From positions 1 through 64,000 of the forward strand of contig CAJUEL010000021.1 of assembly GCA_910585455.1 (NCBI GenBank): a stretch of 64,000 nucleotides of DNA, in the 5' to 3' direction. The translations under genes and the position numbers were made by a program. This document shows positions 32,477 through 41,046 of the stretch, in pieces (the first letter of the stretch is position 1; each line of letters begins with the position of its first letter). Under the pieces are notes generated by a model, which had not been told where the DNA came from, ran no database searches, and saw only the letters and a list, made by a program, of their open reading frames with translations. This stretch comes from an uncultured Eisenbergiella sp. (GTDB lineage: Bacteria > Bacillota > Clostridia > Lachnospirales > Lachnospiraceae).

Positions 32477-34724
32477 GCTGATTTTCAAAAACGCAAAACG
32501 ATCTGTCAAGGACTATCTGATTTACATGATAACCCTGACAATTTGCGTGACCCTGTTTTATTCCTTTTTATCCATTTCCAGCAGCTACTATCAGCCGGAT
32601 ATCGGGGCTGAATATGATTTTACCATGCTAAGCGCAGGCATGAAGGCGGCGATTTGCAGCATTACGCTCCTGCTGCTGTTTCTGATACGCTTTGTCAATC
32701 ATTATATGCTTCGGTGCAGACAGAAGGAATTCGCGGTGCAGTCTGTCATGGGCATGGAGCCCAAAATCATCGGACGGATTTTTTTTGCGGAAACCCTTAT
32801 CATGGGGCTGCTTTCGATCGGAGCGGGAATATTTCTGGGCATGTTTTGTTCCCAGTTTATCACGGCGCTGCTGCTCACCTCTTACGGAAAAGAATACGCC
32901 TTGTCGTGGACGCTGTTTCCGGATACCGTGTTATGGACAATCACCTTTTTCACCCTGAGCTTTCTCGTGACAGGCATGCAAAATACCCGCGCGATCCGGA
33001 AAACAAAGGTGATCGAGATGCTCACAGCCGACCGGAAAAACGACATCGCTCTGCATGAAAGCCATTGGATCAGAACGGTTGTCATTCTTTATGCGGCATT
33101 CGCCATATGGATGTGCTTTACCGGCGTGCAGACAGCCTGGTTTTACTATGACCGCCGCTTTGCCCTTCCCGTCCGACTGATGTTTGTGGGAAACATTCTT
33201 TTTCCTGCCGCCACCCTGCTTTGGATGGGCGCATGGCCGGTCCGGGCAGCTTATGATGCGCTCCGCAAACCATCCTCAGCTGCCGGAAAAAAGAACGGTT
33301 TTCATGCAATGCTCACCGGATTGCCCGTATGCGCTGTTTTGAACGCGGTTTTAGCGTCTTTTGTGCCGGTATTGACAAGACGCTATTATCTGCCGCTGCA
33401 CGCAGGCACGTTCAATCAATACTTCGTGTTTATTCTGGTTGATTTGCTTTTCTTTCTTTGCACTCTGATTTATCTGACGGGCAGTCTGCTCGTGGCATGG
33501 AAGGAGCGCTCACCCGGATGCCGGTATAAAAATGAAAATCTGTTCTTTTTTGGGCAGATTATCTCCAAACTGAATACGACCAGCAAGACCATGACATTGG
33601 TCAGCATCACGTTGGCCCTTGCGATTTTTCTGTTTATCGCCGCCCCTGTTTTGACAGGCTGGGCCTCCGGTTATCTGGACATCCGCTCCATGTATGATAT
33701 CCAGATCGCTTCCCGGTATAATAACGTGTACGAGGAAAAGGATCTGCCGCAGAGCGGGTATGAGAGCGTGACGGAGTTTCTCCGAAAGCATGACGTAAAA
33801 ACGGCTTATGATTGCGCTTTTTGCTTATACCTGCCCGAAAAATCCGATTTTCATAACCGCATGAAATATGATTTTCCTGTCGCAGCAATCTCTTTACACG
33901 ATTATAACGCGATCCGGCATATGCTCGGGTATGCGCCCGTTTCTTTGGCGGAAAATGAGTTTACGACACACTGGAAGGTGATCGCGACGGCGGATGAACG
34001 GGAGGACTTTCTCACAAAGCATCCGCAGGTGATGACAGATGTCAAAGAGTTGACGCTTTCGGAAGAGCCTTCCCATGAGGAGGCGATGGGCGAAACGCTC
34101 TACAACACTTATACGGACGTTCTCTATGTGTTCCCGGACAGCGTCTGTGAGAGCCTGCTTCCGGTGATACGCAACCGGTATATCAGGACCGCCAAAGCCA
34201 TAACCTATGAAGACGCCCGCGCGCTGGAAAAGCGCTTCACAGAAGAATACCCGGAGCAGCCCGATGCCGGAGCTTCGTATCTGATCCGTCTGCGCACACT
34301 GCAAATCAACAGCTCCAGAGCGGGCAATTTTGTCTTACAGGCTTCCATGCTCTATGGCGCTGTTGTGCTGATGGTCATTTGTCTTACCGTGCTTTCCCTG
34401 CAGCAGCTTTTAGACGCGGGGGCGTACCGGTATCGTTTTTCGGTGCTCCAAAAAATGGGGGTTGACGAACAGCGGATCGAAGGGCTCATCACGAAGCAGC
34501 TGGGCGTCTGGTTCGGACTTCCGGTCATGCTGGCTGTGGCCGTCTCTGCAGCGGTCATCATCTATTTTCTCCAGACCATATCGGCAGAGGTTTCCGCATA
34601 TATCGGGGTTGATTCCTTATTGCGCAGCATGGGAGCGACAGCAGGGATTCTGCTGCTTTTGCTGATTTGCTATTATCTTGGCACATGGGTGCTTTTTAAA
34701 CACTCTGTATGTGCACAGCGATAG
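32466..34724 (+). CDS. ABC transporter permease, BceB-like
   Basis: A 752-residue FtsX-type permease with ten expected helices and a large extracellular domain between helices 7 and 8 (roughly residues 400-620), the part that sees the peptide and passes the signal on. The opening MYAKLIFKNAKRSVKDYLIY is typical of BceB proteins. ATG at 32466 follows GGAGGTGGG inside the end of the ATPase gene. It closes the BceRSAB unit and converges with tRNA-Leu. Confidence 0.93.
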   Translation: MYAKLIFKNAKRSVKDYLIYMITLTICVTLFYSFLSISSSYYQPDIGAEYDFTMLSAGMKAAICSITLLLLFLIRFVNHYMLRCRQKEFAVQSVMGMEPKIIGRIFFAETLIMGLLSIGAGIFLGMFCSQFITALLLTSYGKEYALSWTLFPDTVLWTITFFTLSFLVTGMQNTRAIRKTKVIEMLTADRKNDIALHESHWIRTVVILYAAFAIWMCFTGVQTAWFYYDRRFALPVRLMFVGNILFPAATLLWMGAWPVRAAYDALRKPSSAAGKKNGFHAMLTGLPVCAVLNAVLASFVPVLTRRYYLPLHAGTFNQYFVFILVDLLFFLCTLIYLTGSLLVAWKERSPGCRYKNENLFFFGQIISKLNTTSKTMTLVSITLALAIFLFIAAPVLTGWASGYLDIRSMYDIQIASRYNNVYEEKDLPQSGYESVTEFLRKHDVKTAYDCAFCLYLPEKSDFHNRMKYDFPVAAISLHDYNAIRHMLGYAPVSLAENEFTTHWKVIATADEREDFLTKHPQVMTDVKELTLSEEPSHEEAMGETLYNTYTDVLYVFPDSVCESLLPVIRNRYIRTAKAITYEDARALEKRFTEEYPEQPDAGASYLIRLRTLQINSSRAGNFVLQASMLYGAVVLMVICLTVLSLQQLLDAGAYRYRFSVLQKMGVDEQRIEGLITKQLGVWFGLPVMLAVAVSAAVIIYFLQTISAEVSAYIGVDSLLRSMGATAGILLLLLICYYLGTWVLFKHSVCAQR

Positions 34725-34793
34725 TTCCCGGCCGCTTCTGCTCTTCTGCAACGGTTGGCCGCTCCTAAAGCGCCATTGCACCGATATCATCAT

Positions 34794-34819
34794 AAAAAGC
34801 CCCATTTCACGGGGCTTTT
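34794..34819 (-). terminator. Terminator of tRNA-Leu
   Basis: AAAAGCCCC/GGGGCTTTT stem; on the minus strand it follows the tRNA by a few bases and ends in TTTTTA. It also can stop read-through from the permease gene on the plus strand. Confidence 0.85.
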
Positions 34820-34824
34820 CTACT

Positions 34825-34905
34825 GCGGTTAGTGGGACTCGAACCCACACGTCTTTCAACATAAGAACCTAAATCTTACATGTCTGCCAATTCCATCATA
34901 ACCGC
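34825..34905 (-). tRNA. tRNA-Leu (anticodon UAG)
   Basis: The 81-base minus-strand gene folds into a tRNA: acceptor GCGGTTA/TAACCGC, a D arm with GGAATTGGCAGA, anticodon stem TAAGA/TCTTA with loop TTTAGGT giving UAG, a variable arm as expected for class II leucine tRNA, and T arm GTGGGTTCGAGTCCCAC. The 3' CCA is not encoded. The gene reads CTA leucine codons and, by wobble, others of the CTN box. Confidence 0.95.
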
Positions 34906-35025
34906 GAAATATGAATTCTGTGTCCAATTCCTTCACAAACACCAAATCAATTTTAAGTATACGCACTTTCGCTCCCGTCTGTCAAGCGGTTTTCTGGTAC
35001 TTTTATAAAAAACAGCGGCGGCGAT

Positions 35026-35065
35026 GTTACTATTCAGACAGGTCTGCGCGTTCACCGCGCAGACC
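35026..35065 (+). repeat. Short dispersed repeat, family C (complete copy)
   Basis: GTTACTATTCAGACA followed by GGTCTGCGCG, loop TTCAC, CGCGCAGACC: a perfect ten-base stem after the conserved GTTAC..TTCAG lead. It lies in the gap between the tRNA and the MATE gene, where nothing else is seen. Confidence 0.65.
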
Positions 35066-35097
35066 GTTTGAAAACAAAGGAGCGCCCCTGAAAAGCT

Positions 35098-36462
35098 TTA
35101 GTTCTCTTCCCCGATATGACGAATCACCTTTTTATTGATCTGCAGCGTGAAAAGGACGCTTAACGCAAAGGAAAACACCTCTGCGATCGGGAAAGACCAC
35201 CACACCAACGACAGATTGCCGGTACGGGACAAAAGCCAGGCTGCCGGAAGCAGAACGATGAGCTGTCTGGTGAGGGAAACAAACATGCTGTAAACGCCGT
35301 TGCCCAAAGCCTGAAACAGACTGCTGGACACGATGCCAAAGGCAGCAAACAAAAATCCCAGGCTGATGATACGAAATGCCACCACGCCAATGGAAAGCAT
35401 ATGCTCGGAGGCGTTAAACAGCCCCAGCAATACCTGCGGCATAAACTGAAACACCGCTGTGCCGATTGCCATGATCAGCAGCGCATATCCCACAGAAAGC
35501 TTCACCGTTTTGATCACCCGGTCCTTTCTGCCAGCGCCATAATTGTAAGCGATGATCGGCACCATACCATTGTTCAGCCCAAAAACAGGCATGAACACAA
35601 AGCTCTGTACCTTGAAATATACCCCAAACACTGCCGTCGCCGTAGAAGTAAAGCCAATCAGAATCCGGTTCATGCCATAGGTCATGACAGAACCGATTGC
35701 CTGCATGATAATGGAAGGCACGCCCACCGCATAAATCCGCCTGATAACCTCCGGATCCGGTTTCAGGTTCTTAAGCCTTAGCTGAATCTCTCCGTTATAC
35801 TTCAGGTTAAAAAACAACGCAAGCACACATGCGACACACTGTCCGAAAATCGTTGCTGCCGCTGCGCCCGCCACGCCAAGCTTCGGAAAGCCTGCCAGTC
35901 CAAAGATCAGAATCGGGTCAAAAATGATGTTGATGACTGCGCCCACAGACTGGGTGATCATCGTGAACACCGTCTTTCCCGTGGATTGCAAAAGCTTTTC
36001 CAGCATCATCTGCATCAGCATGCCGATACAGAAAATACATACAATGCTCAAATATTGCACGCCATATTCCACGATCTGTTCATCCTGTGTCTGGCTTAAA
36101 TAAAAAGGCTTTGCCGCGAACAGTCCCACCACCAGGAATACCGCATAAGTCGCGAGTGCCAGAAATATTCCGTTCATCGCAGATTTATTCACGGTCTCAT
36201 AATCTTTTTCCCCCAAAGATCTGGATAACAGAGCGTTGACACCCACGCCCGTTCCCACGCCAAAAGCGATGAGCAGCGACTGAATCGGAAACGCCAGCGA
36301 AACTGCTGTCAGCGCATTTTCATTGATATAGGAAACAAAAACGCTGTCAACAACATTGTATAGCGCCTGCACCAGCATGGAAATCATCATCGGCAGCGAC
36401 ATGGACAACAAAAGCCTGTTCTCCGGCATGACACCCATTTTGTTTTCTCTTTTCGTACTCAT
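35098..36462 (-). CDS. MATE family efflux transporter
   Basis: A 454-residue, twelve-helix multidrug or toxin exporter. Opening MGVMPENRLLLSMSLPMMIS and NVVDSVFVSYINE match MATE repeat one; MQAIGSVMTYGMNRILIGF matches repeat two. It is not closely similar to the other MATE protein (23312-24682). A TTAACTAGTTAA palindrome between promoter and gene suggests control by a MarR-type repressor encoded elsewhere. Confidence 0.93.
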   Translation of the reverse strand: MSTKRENKMGVMPENRLLLSMSLPMMISMLVQALYNVVDSVFVSYINENALTAVSLAFPIQSLLIAFGVGTGVGVNALLSRSLGEKDYETVNKSAMNGIFLALATYAVFLVVGLFAAKPFYLSQTQDEQIVEYGVQYLSIVCIFCIGMLMQMMLEKLLQSTGKTVFTMITQSVGAVINIIFDPILIFGLAGFPKLGVAGAAAATIFGQCVACVLALFFNLKYNGEIQLRLKNLKPDPEVIRRIYAVGVPSIIMQAIGSVMTYGMNRILIGFTSTATAVFGVYFKVQSFVFMPVFGLNNGMVPIIAYNYGAGRKDRVIKTVKLSVGYALLIMAIGTAVFQFMPQVLLGLFNASEHMLSIGVVAFRIISLGFLFAAFGIVSSSLFQALGNGVYSMFVSLTRQLIVLLPAAWLLSRTGNLSLVWWSFPIAEVFSFALSVLFTLQINKKVIRHIGEEN

Positions 36463-36485
36463 GATACTTTTTCCTTTCTCATTTA

Positions 36486-36497
36486 TTAACTAGTTAA
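36486..36497. promoter_or_regulatory. Probable MarR-type operator
   Basis: TTAACTAGTTAA, a perfect 12-base palindrome 24 bases before the MATE start codon and just downstream of its promoter. Position and sequence type fit a MarR-family repressor site; no marR gene is adjacent. Confidence 0.55.
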
Positions 36498-36514
36498 CTT
36501 TTCGTATCCTGCTT

Positions 36515-36543
36515 ATTATAACGAAAAAAAGGATGATATGCAA
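36515..36543 (-). promoter_or_regulatory. Promoter for the MATE gene
   Basis: Minus-strand TTGCAT (36538-36543), 17 bases, TATAAT (36515-36520). The -35 lies inside the terminator stem of the upstream TIGR04086 gene. Confidence 0.7.
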
Positions 36544-36568
36544 GCACATTTTCACCCACATACCATCC
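36531..36568 (-). terminator. Terminator after the TIGR04086 gene
   Basis: GGATGATATG/CATACCATCC stem with flanking A-run and T-run on both sides, so it can act in both directions. It shares bases with the promoter of the next gene. Confidence 0.7.
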
Positions 36569-36602
36569 TTTTTTCGCAGTTCCGTTACTGAAACCTCAAT
36601 CT

Positions 36603-36989
36603 TTAGCTCACCATCCCGCCGAGCATACCGCTCCCTGCACAAATCATCAGCGTCGTGAAAAAATGGGTATTCATATCCCGAAACCCATGGTTGACGGCAA
36701 GCGTAATCAGCGCGAGAATGGCAAAATACAGGCTCCCCGCCAGAAGTCCCCATAAAAACCGCCTGTCCCGCATACATTTTCCGCTTAAGAATCCACAGAC
36801 AAACGCCGCGATCACATAAATGACGATGATGCCGATATTCACCACCTGCTCTGAAAGCTGAAAGCGATACAGAAGCAGCGCCAGTAAAAGCAATGCGCCG
36901 CCAGTCAGCAGATATGCCGCCAGAAGGCATTTTGCGATAGAAAGCGGCAATCCTGTTATCTCTTTTTCCGCACGGTTTCCCCGTTCCAT
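36603..36989 (-). CDS. TIGR04086 family membrane protein
   Basis: A 128-residue protein with four predicted helices and no long loops, matching the small TIGR04086 family found widely in clostridia and bacilli. Function unknown. Start at 36989 (MERGNRAEKEITG) has GGGAGGAG ahead; the frame is open seven codons further. It stands alone, divergent from the CNNM/CBS gene. Confidence 0.8.
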   Translation of the reverse strand: MERGNRAEKEITGLPLSIAKCLLAAYLLTGGALLLLALLLYRFQLSEQVVNIGIIVIYVIAAFVCGFLSGKCMRDRRFLWGLLAGSLYFAILALITLAVNHGFRDMNTHFFTTLMICAGSGMLGGMVS

Positions 36990-37052
36990 ATGCACTCCTC
37001 CCAAAAACATCTTTTTCTCTTCTGTTCATTATATTCTATACAAAGTCTAAAC

Positions 37053-37081
37053 TTGACAAGCGCCGCCTTTTTCTGTAATAT
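37053..37081 (+). promoter_or_regulatory. Promoter for the CNNM/CBS gene
   Basis: TTGACA (37053-37058), 17 bases, TAATAT (37076-37081), about 40 bases before the start codon. Confidence 0.75.
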
Positions 37082-37120
37082 TTTCTATAAATATATCTAT
37101 ATGAAAAGGAGTGATTTTTT

Positions 37121-38452
37121 TTGGATACCTCTGGTGTCATACAATTGCTGTCCGTGGTGGTGTTAGTCGGTCTGTCCGCCTTCTTTTCCTCCGCCGAGAC
37201 AGCTTTAACCACAGCAAACCGGGTGAAAATCCGATCCCTGGTGGAAGAAGGAAATAAGCGCGCCATCACGCTGCAGAAGGTCCTGGACCGCAATTCCAAG
37301 ATGATTTCCGCCATCCTGATCGGCAACAACATCGTCAATATCACCGCCTCCTCCCTTGTCACGGTTTTTACAACCAGGCTTTTCGGAAGCGGCGCAGTCG
37401 GTGTTTCCACCGGTCTTTTAACCCTGACGATTTTGTTGTTCGGGGAGATTGTGCCCAAAAACGCGGCGATGCTCAATCCCGAAAAGCTGGCGCTTTCTTA
37501 TGCGGGCATCATTTATTTTCTGATGCAGGCGCTGACTCCCGTCATTTTTTTTGTGGACAAGCTTTCCCTGGGCATTATGACCGTGCTTCATATTGACCCG
37601 AACAAAAAGCTTTCCCAGATGACGGAAACCGAGCTGAAAACCTACGTGGACGTCAGCCATGAGGACGGGGTAATTGAGACGGAAGAGCGGGAAATGATTT
37701 ATAATGTGTTCGATTTTTCCGACGCGGTAGCAAAGGATATCATGATTCCCCGCATCGATATGAGCACGGTCAGCGTGGATGCCGGTTATGATGAGCTCTT
37801 TTCCATCTTCCGTGAAAACATGTATACCAGAATTCCTGTCTATAAAGAAGAAAATGACAATATCATCGGCCTTGTCAACATCAAGGACTTCATGTTTGTA
37901 GCGGACAGAGAGCATTTCTGCATCAACGACATTCTGCGGGACGCGTATTATACATACGAGTATAAGAAAACCGCTGACCTGATGATGGAAATGCGGGAGA
38001 AGCCCTTCAACGTCGCCTTCGTGCTAAACGAATACGGCTCCTGTGTGGGCATGATCACGCTGGAGGATTTGCTGGAGGAAATTGTCGGGGAAATCCGGGA
38101 TGAATATGACGACGACGAAAAGGATCTCATCCAGCAGCTTAGCGATTTCGAATATCTGGTGGAGGGCGGCATGAAGCTTTCCGATATCAACGACGCCATC
38201 GGCACGGAGCTTGACAGCGAGGACTACGATTCCATCGGCGGCATCATCATCGAAATTCTCGACCGGATGCCCAGACCCGGCGATCAGGTGACCACACAGG
38301 ACGGCATCAGCCTGACGGCAGAGGCGGTCAAGCAAAACCGCATCACCAAGGTGCGCATGCTCCTTCCAAAGCCGGATGCCAAAGAAAATCCCGCCGAATT
38401 GTTAAAGGGCATTCACGATGCGAAGACGAAGGAAAGCGGTGATAATGCCTGA
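37121..38452 (+). CDS. CNNM/CorC family ion transporter (hemolysin family, HlyC/CorC)
   Basis: A 443-residue protein: DUF21/CNNM membrane domain with three to four helices (1-190; opening SAFFSSAETALTTANRVKIR), two CBS domains (about 205-330; MIPRIDMSTV marks the first) and a CorC/HlyC C-terminal domain (340-425). The family exports Mg2+ or Co2+ and senses adenine nucleotides through the CBS pair. The start is TTG, with AAAAGGAGTG ahead. Read from its own promoter and ended by a strong terminator. Confidence 0.93.
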   Translation: MDTSGVIQLLSVVVLVGLSAFFSSAETALTTANRVKIRSLVEEGNKRAITLQKVLDRNSKMISAILIGNNIVNITASSLVTVFTTRLFGSGAVGVSTGLLTLTILLFGEIVPKNAAMLNPEKLALSYAGIIYFLMQALTPVIFFVDKLSLGIMTVLHIDPNKKLSQMTETELKTYVDVSHEDGVIETEEREMIYNVFDFSDAVAKDIMIPRIDMSTVSVDAGYDELFSIFRENMYTRIPVYKEENDNIIGLVNIKDFMFVADREHFCINDILRDAYYTYEYKKTADLMMEMREKPFNVAFVLNEYGSCVGMITLEDLLEEIVGEIRDEYDDDEKDLIQQLSDFEYLVEGGMKLSDINDAIGTELDSEDYDSIGGIIIEILDRMPRPGDQVTTQDGISLTAEAVKQNRITKVRMLLPKPDAKENPAELLKGIHDAKTKESGDNA

Positions 38453-38485
38453 CCGCACAGGATGATTTCCCGGGAAACAAAATCG

Positions 38486-38528
38486 CGCCCGGAGCCCTTC
38501 CTATCGAAGGGTTCCGGGCGCACGTTTT
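38486..38528 (+). terminator. Terminator of the CNNM/CBS gene
   Basis: CGCCCGGAGCCCTTC/GAAGGGTTCCGGGCG forms a long stem with a short loop, followed by CACGTTTTA. Lies between two convergent genes. Confidence 0.8.
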
Positions 38529-38636
38529 ATGGCCGGATATTGTGTCACATCTCTTTGATCCCGTAGACCTTGCGGCTCCTGCAGGCTCCCGTTTCAATCA
38601 TTACATCTTCATAAAACATGGATGCTTTGCTTTCCT

Positions 38637-39380
38637 TTAAGAAAACCGTTTCCGGATTTCCTCATATTTTTCCTGCGTGATCAGGGCGTCCCGCCGGGTC
38701 TCCTGAAAGGTCACCAGATACGTCCATCTGCCGTAGGGCTCTATTTTTTTCACCCTGGAAAGATTGATGATATAGGACTTGTGGCTCCGCATGAACTGCT
38801 CCGGATCCAGCCTGGCTTCGATATCCCCCAGCTTCGCCGAGGTCACAAAGCTGTCCGTAACCGTATAAATCACAGTCGCGTTGTTTTCCCGCTGTACGAG
38901 CACAATGTCCTCCATATCCACAAAGCTCATGCTCTCTTTTCCTTTTACGAGCAGCCTGGCGGGTCCCCGCTGTGTGCGCACCACCCGTTCCTCTTCCTCT
39001 ACCTTCTCCTGTCCGTGAAGCGTCCTGATCCGGTCCAGCGTGCGGTTTACCCGCTCCACGTCAAAGGGCTTCACCAGATAATCAAAGGCATACAGCTCAA
39101 ATGCCTCCGGCATGTATTCCGCATGGGCGGTGGCAAAAATGATCTTCGTCTTCGGCTCCATGTCCGTCAGAATCCTGGCGCACTCGATGCCGTTTTCTCC
39201 CTTGATCCCGATGTCCATGAACACCACCTCAGGCTTCAAGCGTCCAAACTGCACCACCGCCTCGGAAAAGCTTTCGCACTCTCCGGCGATCGTAAAGCCC
39301 CCATGCTTTTCAATGATTTTTTTCAAAAGCAGGCGCACGCCATCCTCGTCCTCTACCAGCATTACTCTGTCCGTCGTCAT
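38637..39380 (-). CDS. LytTR family response regulator
   Basis: A 247-residue regulator: receiver domain (1-125; phospho-acceptor in VVFMDIGIKG, Lys in LVKPF) and a LytTR DNA-binding domain (140-240; FMRSHKSYIINLSRVKKIEP is the family core). Its ATG overlaps the stop of floA by four bases, so it is translationally coupled to the flotillin gene. The likely partner kinase is the GHKL protein at 41047-41901, two genes upstream. Confidence 0.93.
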   Translation of the reverse strand: MTTDRVMLVEDEDGVRLLLKKIIEKHGGFTIAGECESFSEAVVQFGRLKPEVVFMDIGIKGENGIECARILTDMEPKTKIIFATAHAEYMPEAFELYAFDYLVKPFDVERVNRTLDRIRTLHGQEKVEEEERVVRTQRGPARLLVKGKESMSFVDMEDIVLVQRENNATVIYTVTDSFVTSAKLGDIEARLDPEQFMRSHKSYIINLSRVKKIEPYGRWTYLVTFQETRRDALITQEKYEEIRKRFS

Positions 39381-40363
39381 GATGTCTGATCACTTTCCTT
39401 CGCTTTCAGCTCCACATTGATGCTGCCGCCTTCTCCCAGCGCTTCCCGCATTTTTGTGTCCGCCTTGACATTCTGCATTCTGTAGTAATCCAGCACGCCC
39501 AGATTTCCTTCCCGGAATGCCTGTGCCATCGCCTTGGGCACCTCCGCTTCCGCTTCCACCACATAGGCGCGCATTTCCTGCTCCCGCGCCACCGCCATCG
39601 CGCGGCGTTCCTCCGCCTTTGCCTGGGCGATATTTTTGTCCGCCTCCGCCTGCAGAATCTGCAGCTGCGCGCCGATGTTTCTCCCAACATCAATATCCGC
39701 GATATCGATGGATAAAATTTCAAATGCCGTGCCGGAGTCCAGCCCCTTGGAAAGCACCAGCCGGGAAATGTCATCCGGATTTTCCAGCACCTGCTTGTGG
39801 GAATCCGCAGAGCCCACCGTCGTGACGATGCCCTCTCCGATTCTGGCCAAAGTCGTCGCTTCTCCCGCGCCGCCGACCAGTCTTTCCAGATCCGCCCGCA
39901 CCGTAACCCGGGCTTTCACCAAAAGCTCGATGCCGTCCTTTGCCACCGCCGAAATATTGGGTGTCTCGATCACCTTGGGATTCACGCTCATGCGCACCGC
40001 ATCCAGCACATCCCGCCCCGCCAGATCGATCGCAGCCGCCCTTTCAAAGGGGAGCTCGATGCCTGCCCGTTCCGAAGCGATCAGGGCATTCACCACATTG
40101 TCCACATGACCGCCCGCCAGATAATGGGCCTCCAGCTGGTTGACCGTAAGCTTAAGTCCCGCCTTCTGCGCCTTGATTAACGGCAGCACGATCGCGGAGG
40201 GCACCACGCGCCGAAGCTTCATGCCTACCATATTAAAAATGTTCACCTTCACATTCGCCGCCAGACAGCTGATCCACAGCCCGACCGGCACAAAGGCAAA
40301 AAACAAAACAACGAACAATAAAATAACGCCGCATATGATGACAATTCCAATCGTAGATTCCAT
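39377..40363 (-). CDS. floA: Flotillin-like protein FloA
   Basis: A 328-residue SPFH protein of the FloA/YqfA type. A short hydrophobic N-terminus (about residues 5-30) is embedded in the membrane; the SPFH domain and helical tail follow, with ARVTVRADLERLVGGAGEAT and NPDDISRLVLSKGLDSGTAF as family marks. It builds membrane microdomains together with NfeD, encoded just upstream. ATG at 40363 has AAAGGAGCAG ahead. Confidence 0.95.
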   Translation of the reverse strand: MESTIGIVIICGVILLFVVLFFAFVPVGLWISCLAANVKVNIFNMVGMKLRRVVPSAIVLPLIKAQKAGLKLTVNQLEAHYLAGGHVDNVVNALIASERAGIELPFERAAAIDLAGRDVLDAVRMSVNPKVIETPNISAVAKDGIELLVKARVTVRADLERLVGGAGEATTLARIGEGIVTTVGSADSHKQVLENPDDISRLVLSKGLDSGTAFEILSIDIADIDVGRNIGAQLQILQAEADKNIAQAKAEERRAMAVAREQEMRAYVVEAEAEVPKAMAQAFREGNLGVLDYYRMQNVKADTKMREALGEGGSINVELKAKESDQTS

Positions 40364-40443
40364 AAATATCTGCTCCTTTCCCCATTCCTGGTAACAGTTT
40401 TTACAAGCCTGCACGGTTACCATTCCTCATATTGCCTGACACG

Positions 40444-40472
40444 CTGTCATGCAGGCACTGTCTGCATGACAG
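40444..40472. terminator. Hairpin between nfeD and floA
   Basis: CTGTCATGCAG and CTGCATGACAG form a perfect 11-base-pair stem with a seven-base loop, starting four bases after the nfeD stop. No T-run, so probably an RNA-processing or partial-termination signal. Confidence 0.5.
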
Positions 40473-40475
40473 TCC

Positions 40476-40955
40476 TCAGATTTCCCGGACGATCAGCTTC
40501 GCGCCGCTCACCCGGATGATTTTGAGCCTTGCGCCCTTATCGATGAATTTCCCTTCCGAAACCACATCGAACCGGATATCGTCAAAATCTCCCGTTCCTG
40601 TCGGACGCAGATCCGTCACTGCCACGCCCTTTTTACCCAGCAGATAATTCAAATCCGTCGAACTGATGTAGCCCTTGTCCTTTTGCTGTTCCTCCCGCAA
40701 AATGATCGGGGACTTCAGCTTTCCCTTCGACAACAGCCACAAAATGACGGCGAGCATGAACGCCAGAAGCGCCAGCACCAGAAGCGTCACAAACGCGCCC
40801 TCCGCCAGCGTGTCCGTCACACAGAAAACCCCTGCGACCAGACACACCGCCGCACTGATGCCCGGCAGTCCAAATCCCGGCACCATCATTTCCACCGCCG
40901 CCAGCACAAAGCCCACCACCAGCAGGATGATTCCAAGCACTTCAATCCATTCCAT
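40476..40955 (-). CDS. NfeD family protein
   Basis: About 159 residues: two to three membrane helices in the first 90 residues and an NfeD-type OB-fold domain at the C-terminus (KKGVAVTDLRPTGTGDFDDI is the family core). NfeD proteins bind flotillins and help order membrane microdomains. The second ATG (40955) is favoured because AGGAGGG touches the first. First gene of the nfeD-floA-LytTR operon. Confidence 0.92.
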   Translation of the reverse strand: MEWIEVLGIILLVVGFVLAAVEMMVPGFGLPGISAAVCLVAGVFCVTDTLAEGAFVTLLVLALLAFMLAVILWLLSKGKLKSPIILREEQQKDKGYISSTDLNYLLGKKGVAVTDLRPTGTGDFDDIRFDVVSEGKFIDKGARLKIIRVSGAKLIVREI

Positions 40956-40992
40956 CAGCATCCCTCCTTTTTAATCATCATAGCAGATTATT

Positions 40993-41033
40993 GAAAAAAC
41001 AAAAGGGATATTCTGCAAAATATACAGATATCC
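40993..41033 (-). terminator. Terminator after the GHKL kinase gene
   Basis: GGGATATCTG/CAGAATATCCC stem followed on the minus strand by TTTTGTTTTTTC. It separates the kinase gene from the nfeD-floA-LytTR group, so the latter probably has its own promoter. Confidence 0.7.
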
Positions 41034-41046
41034 CGCTGAATTGTCG

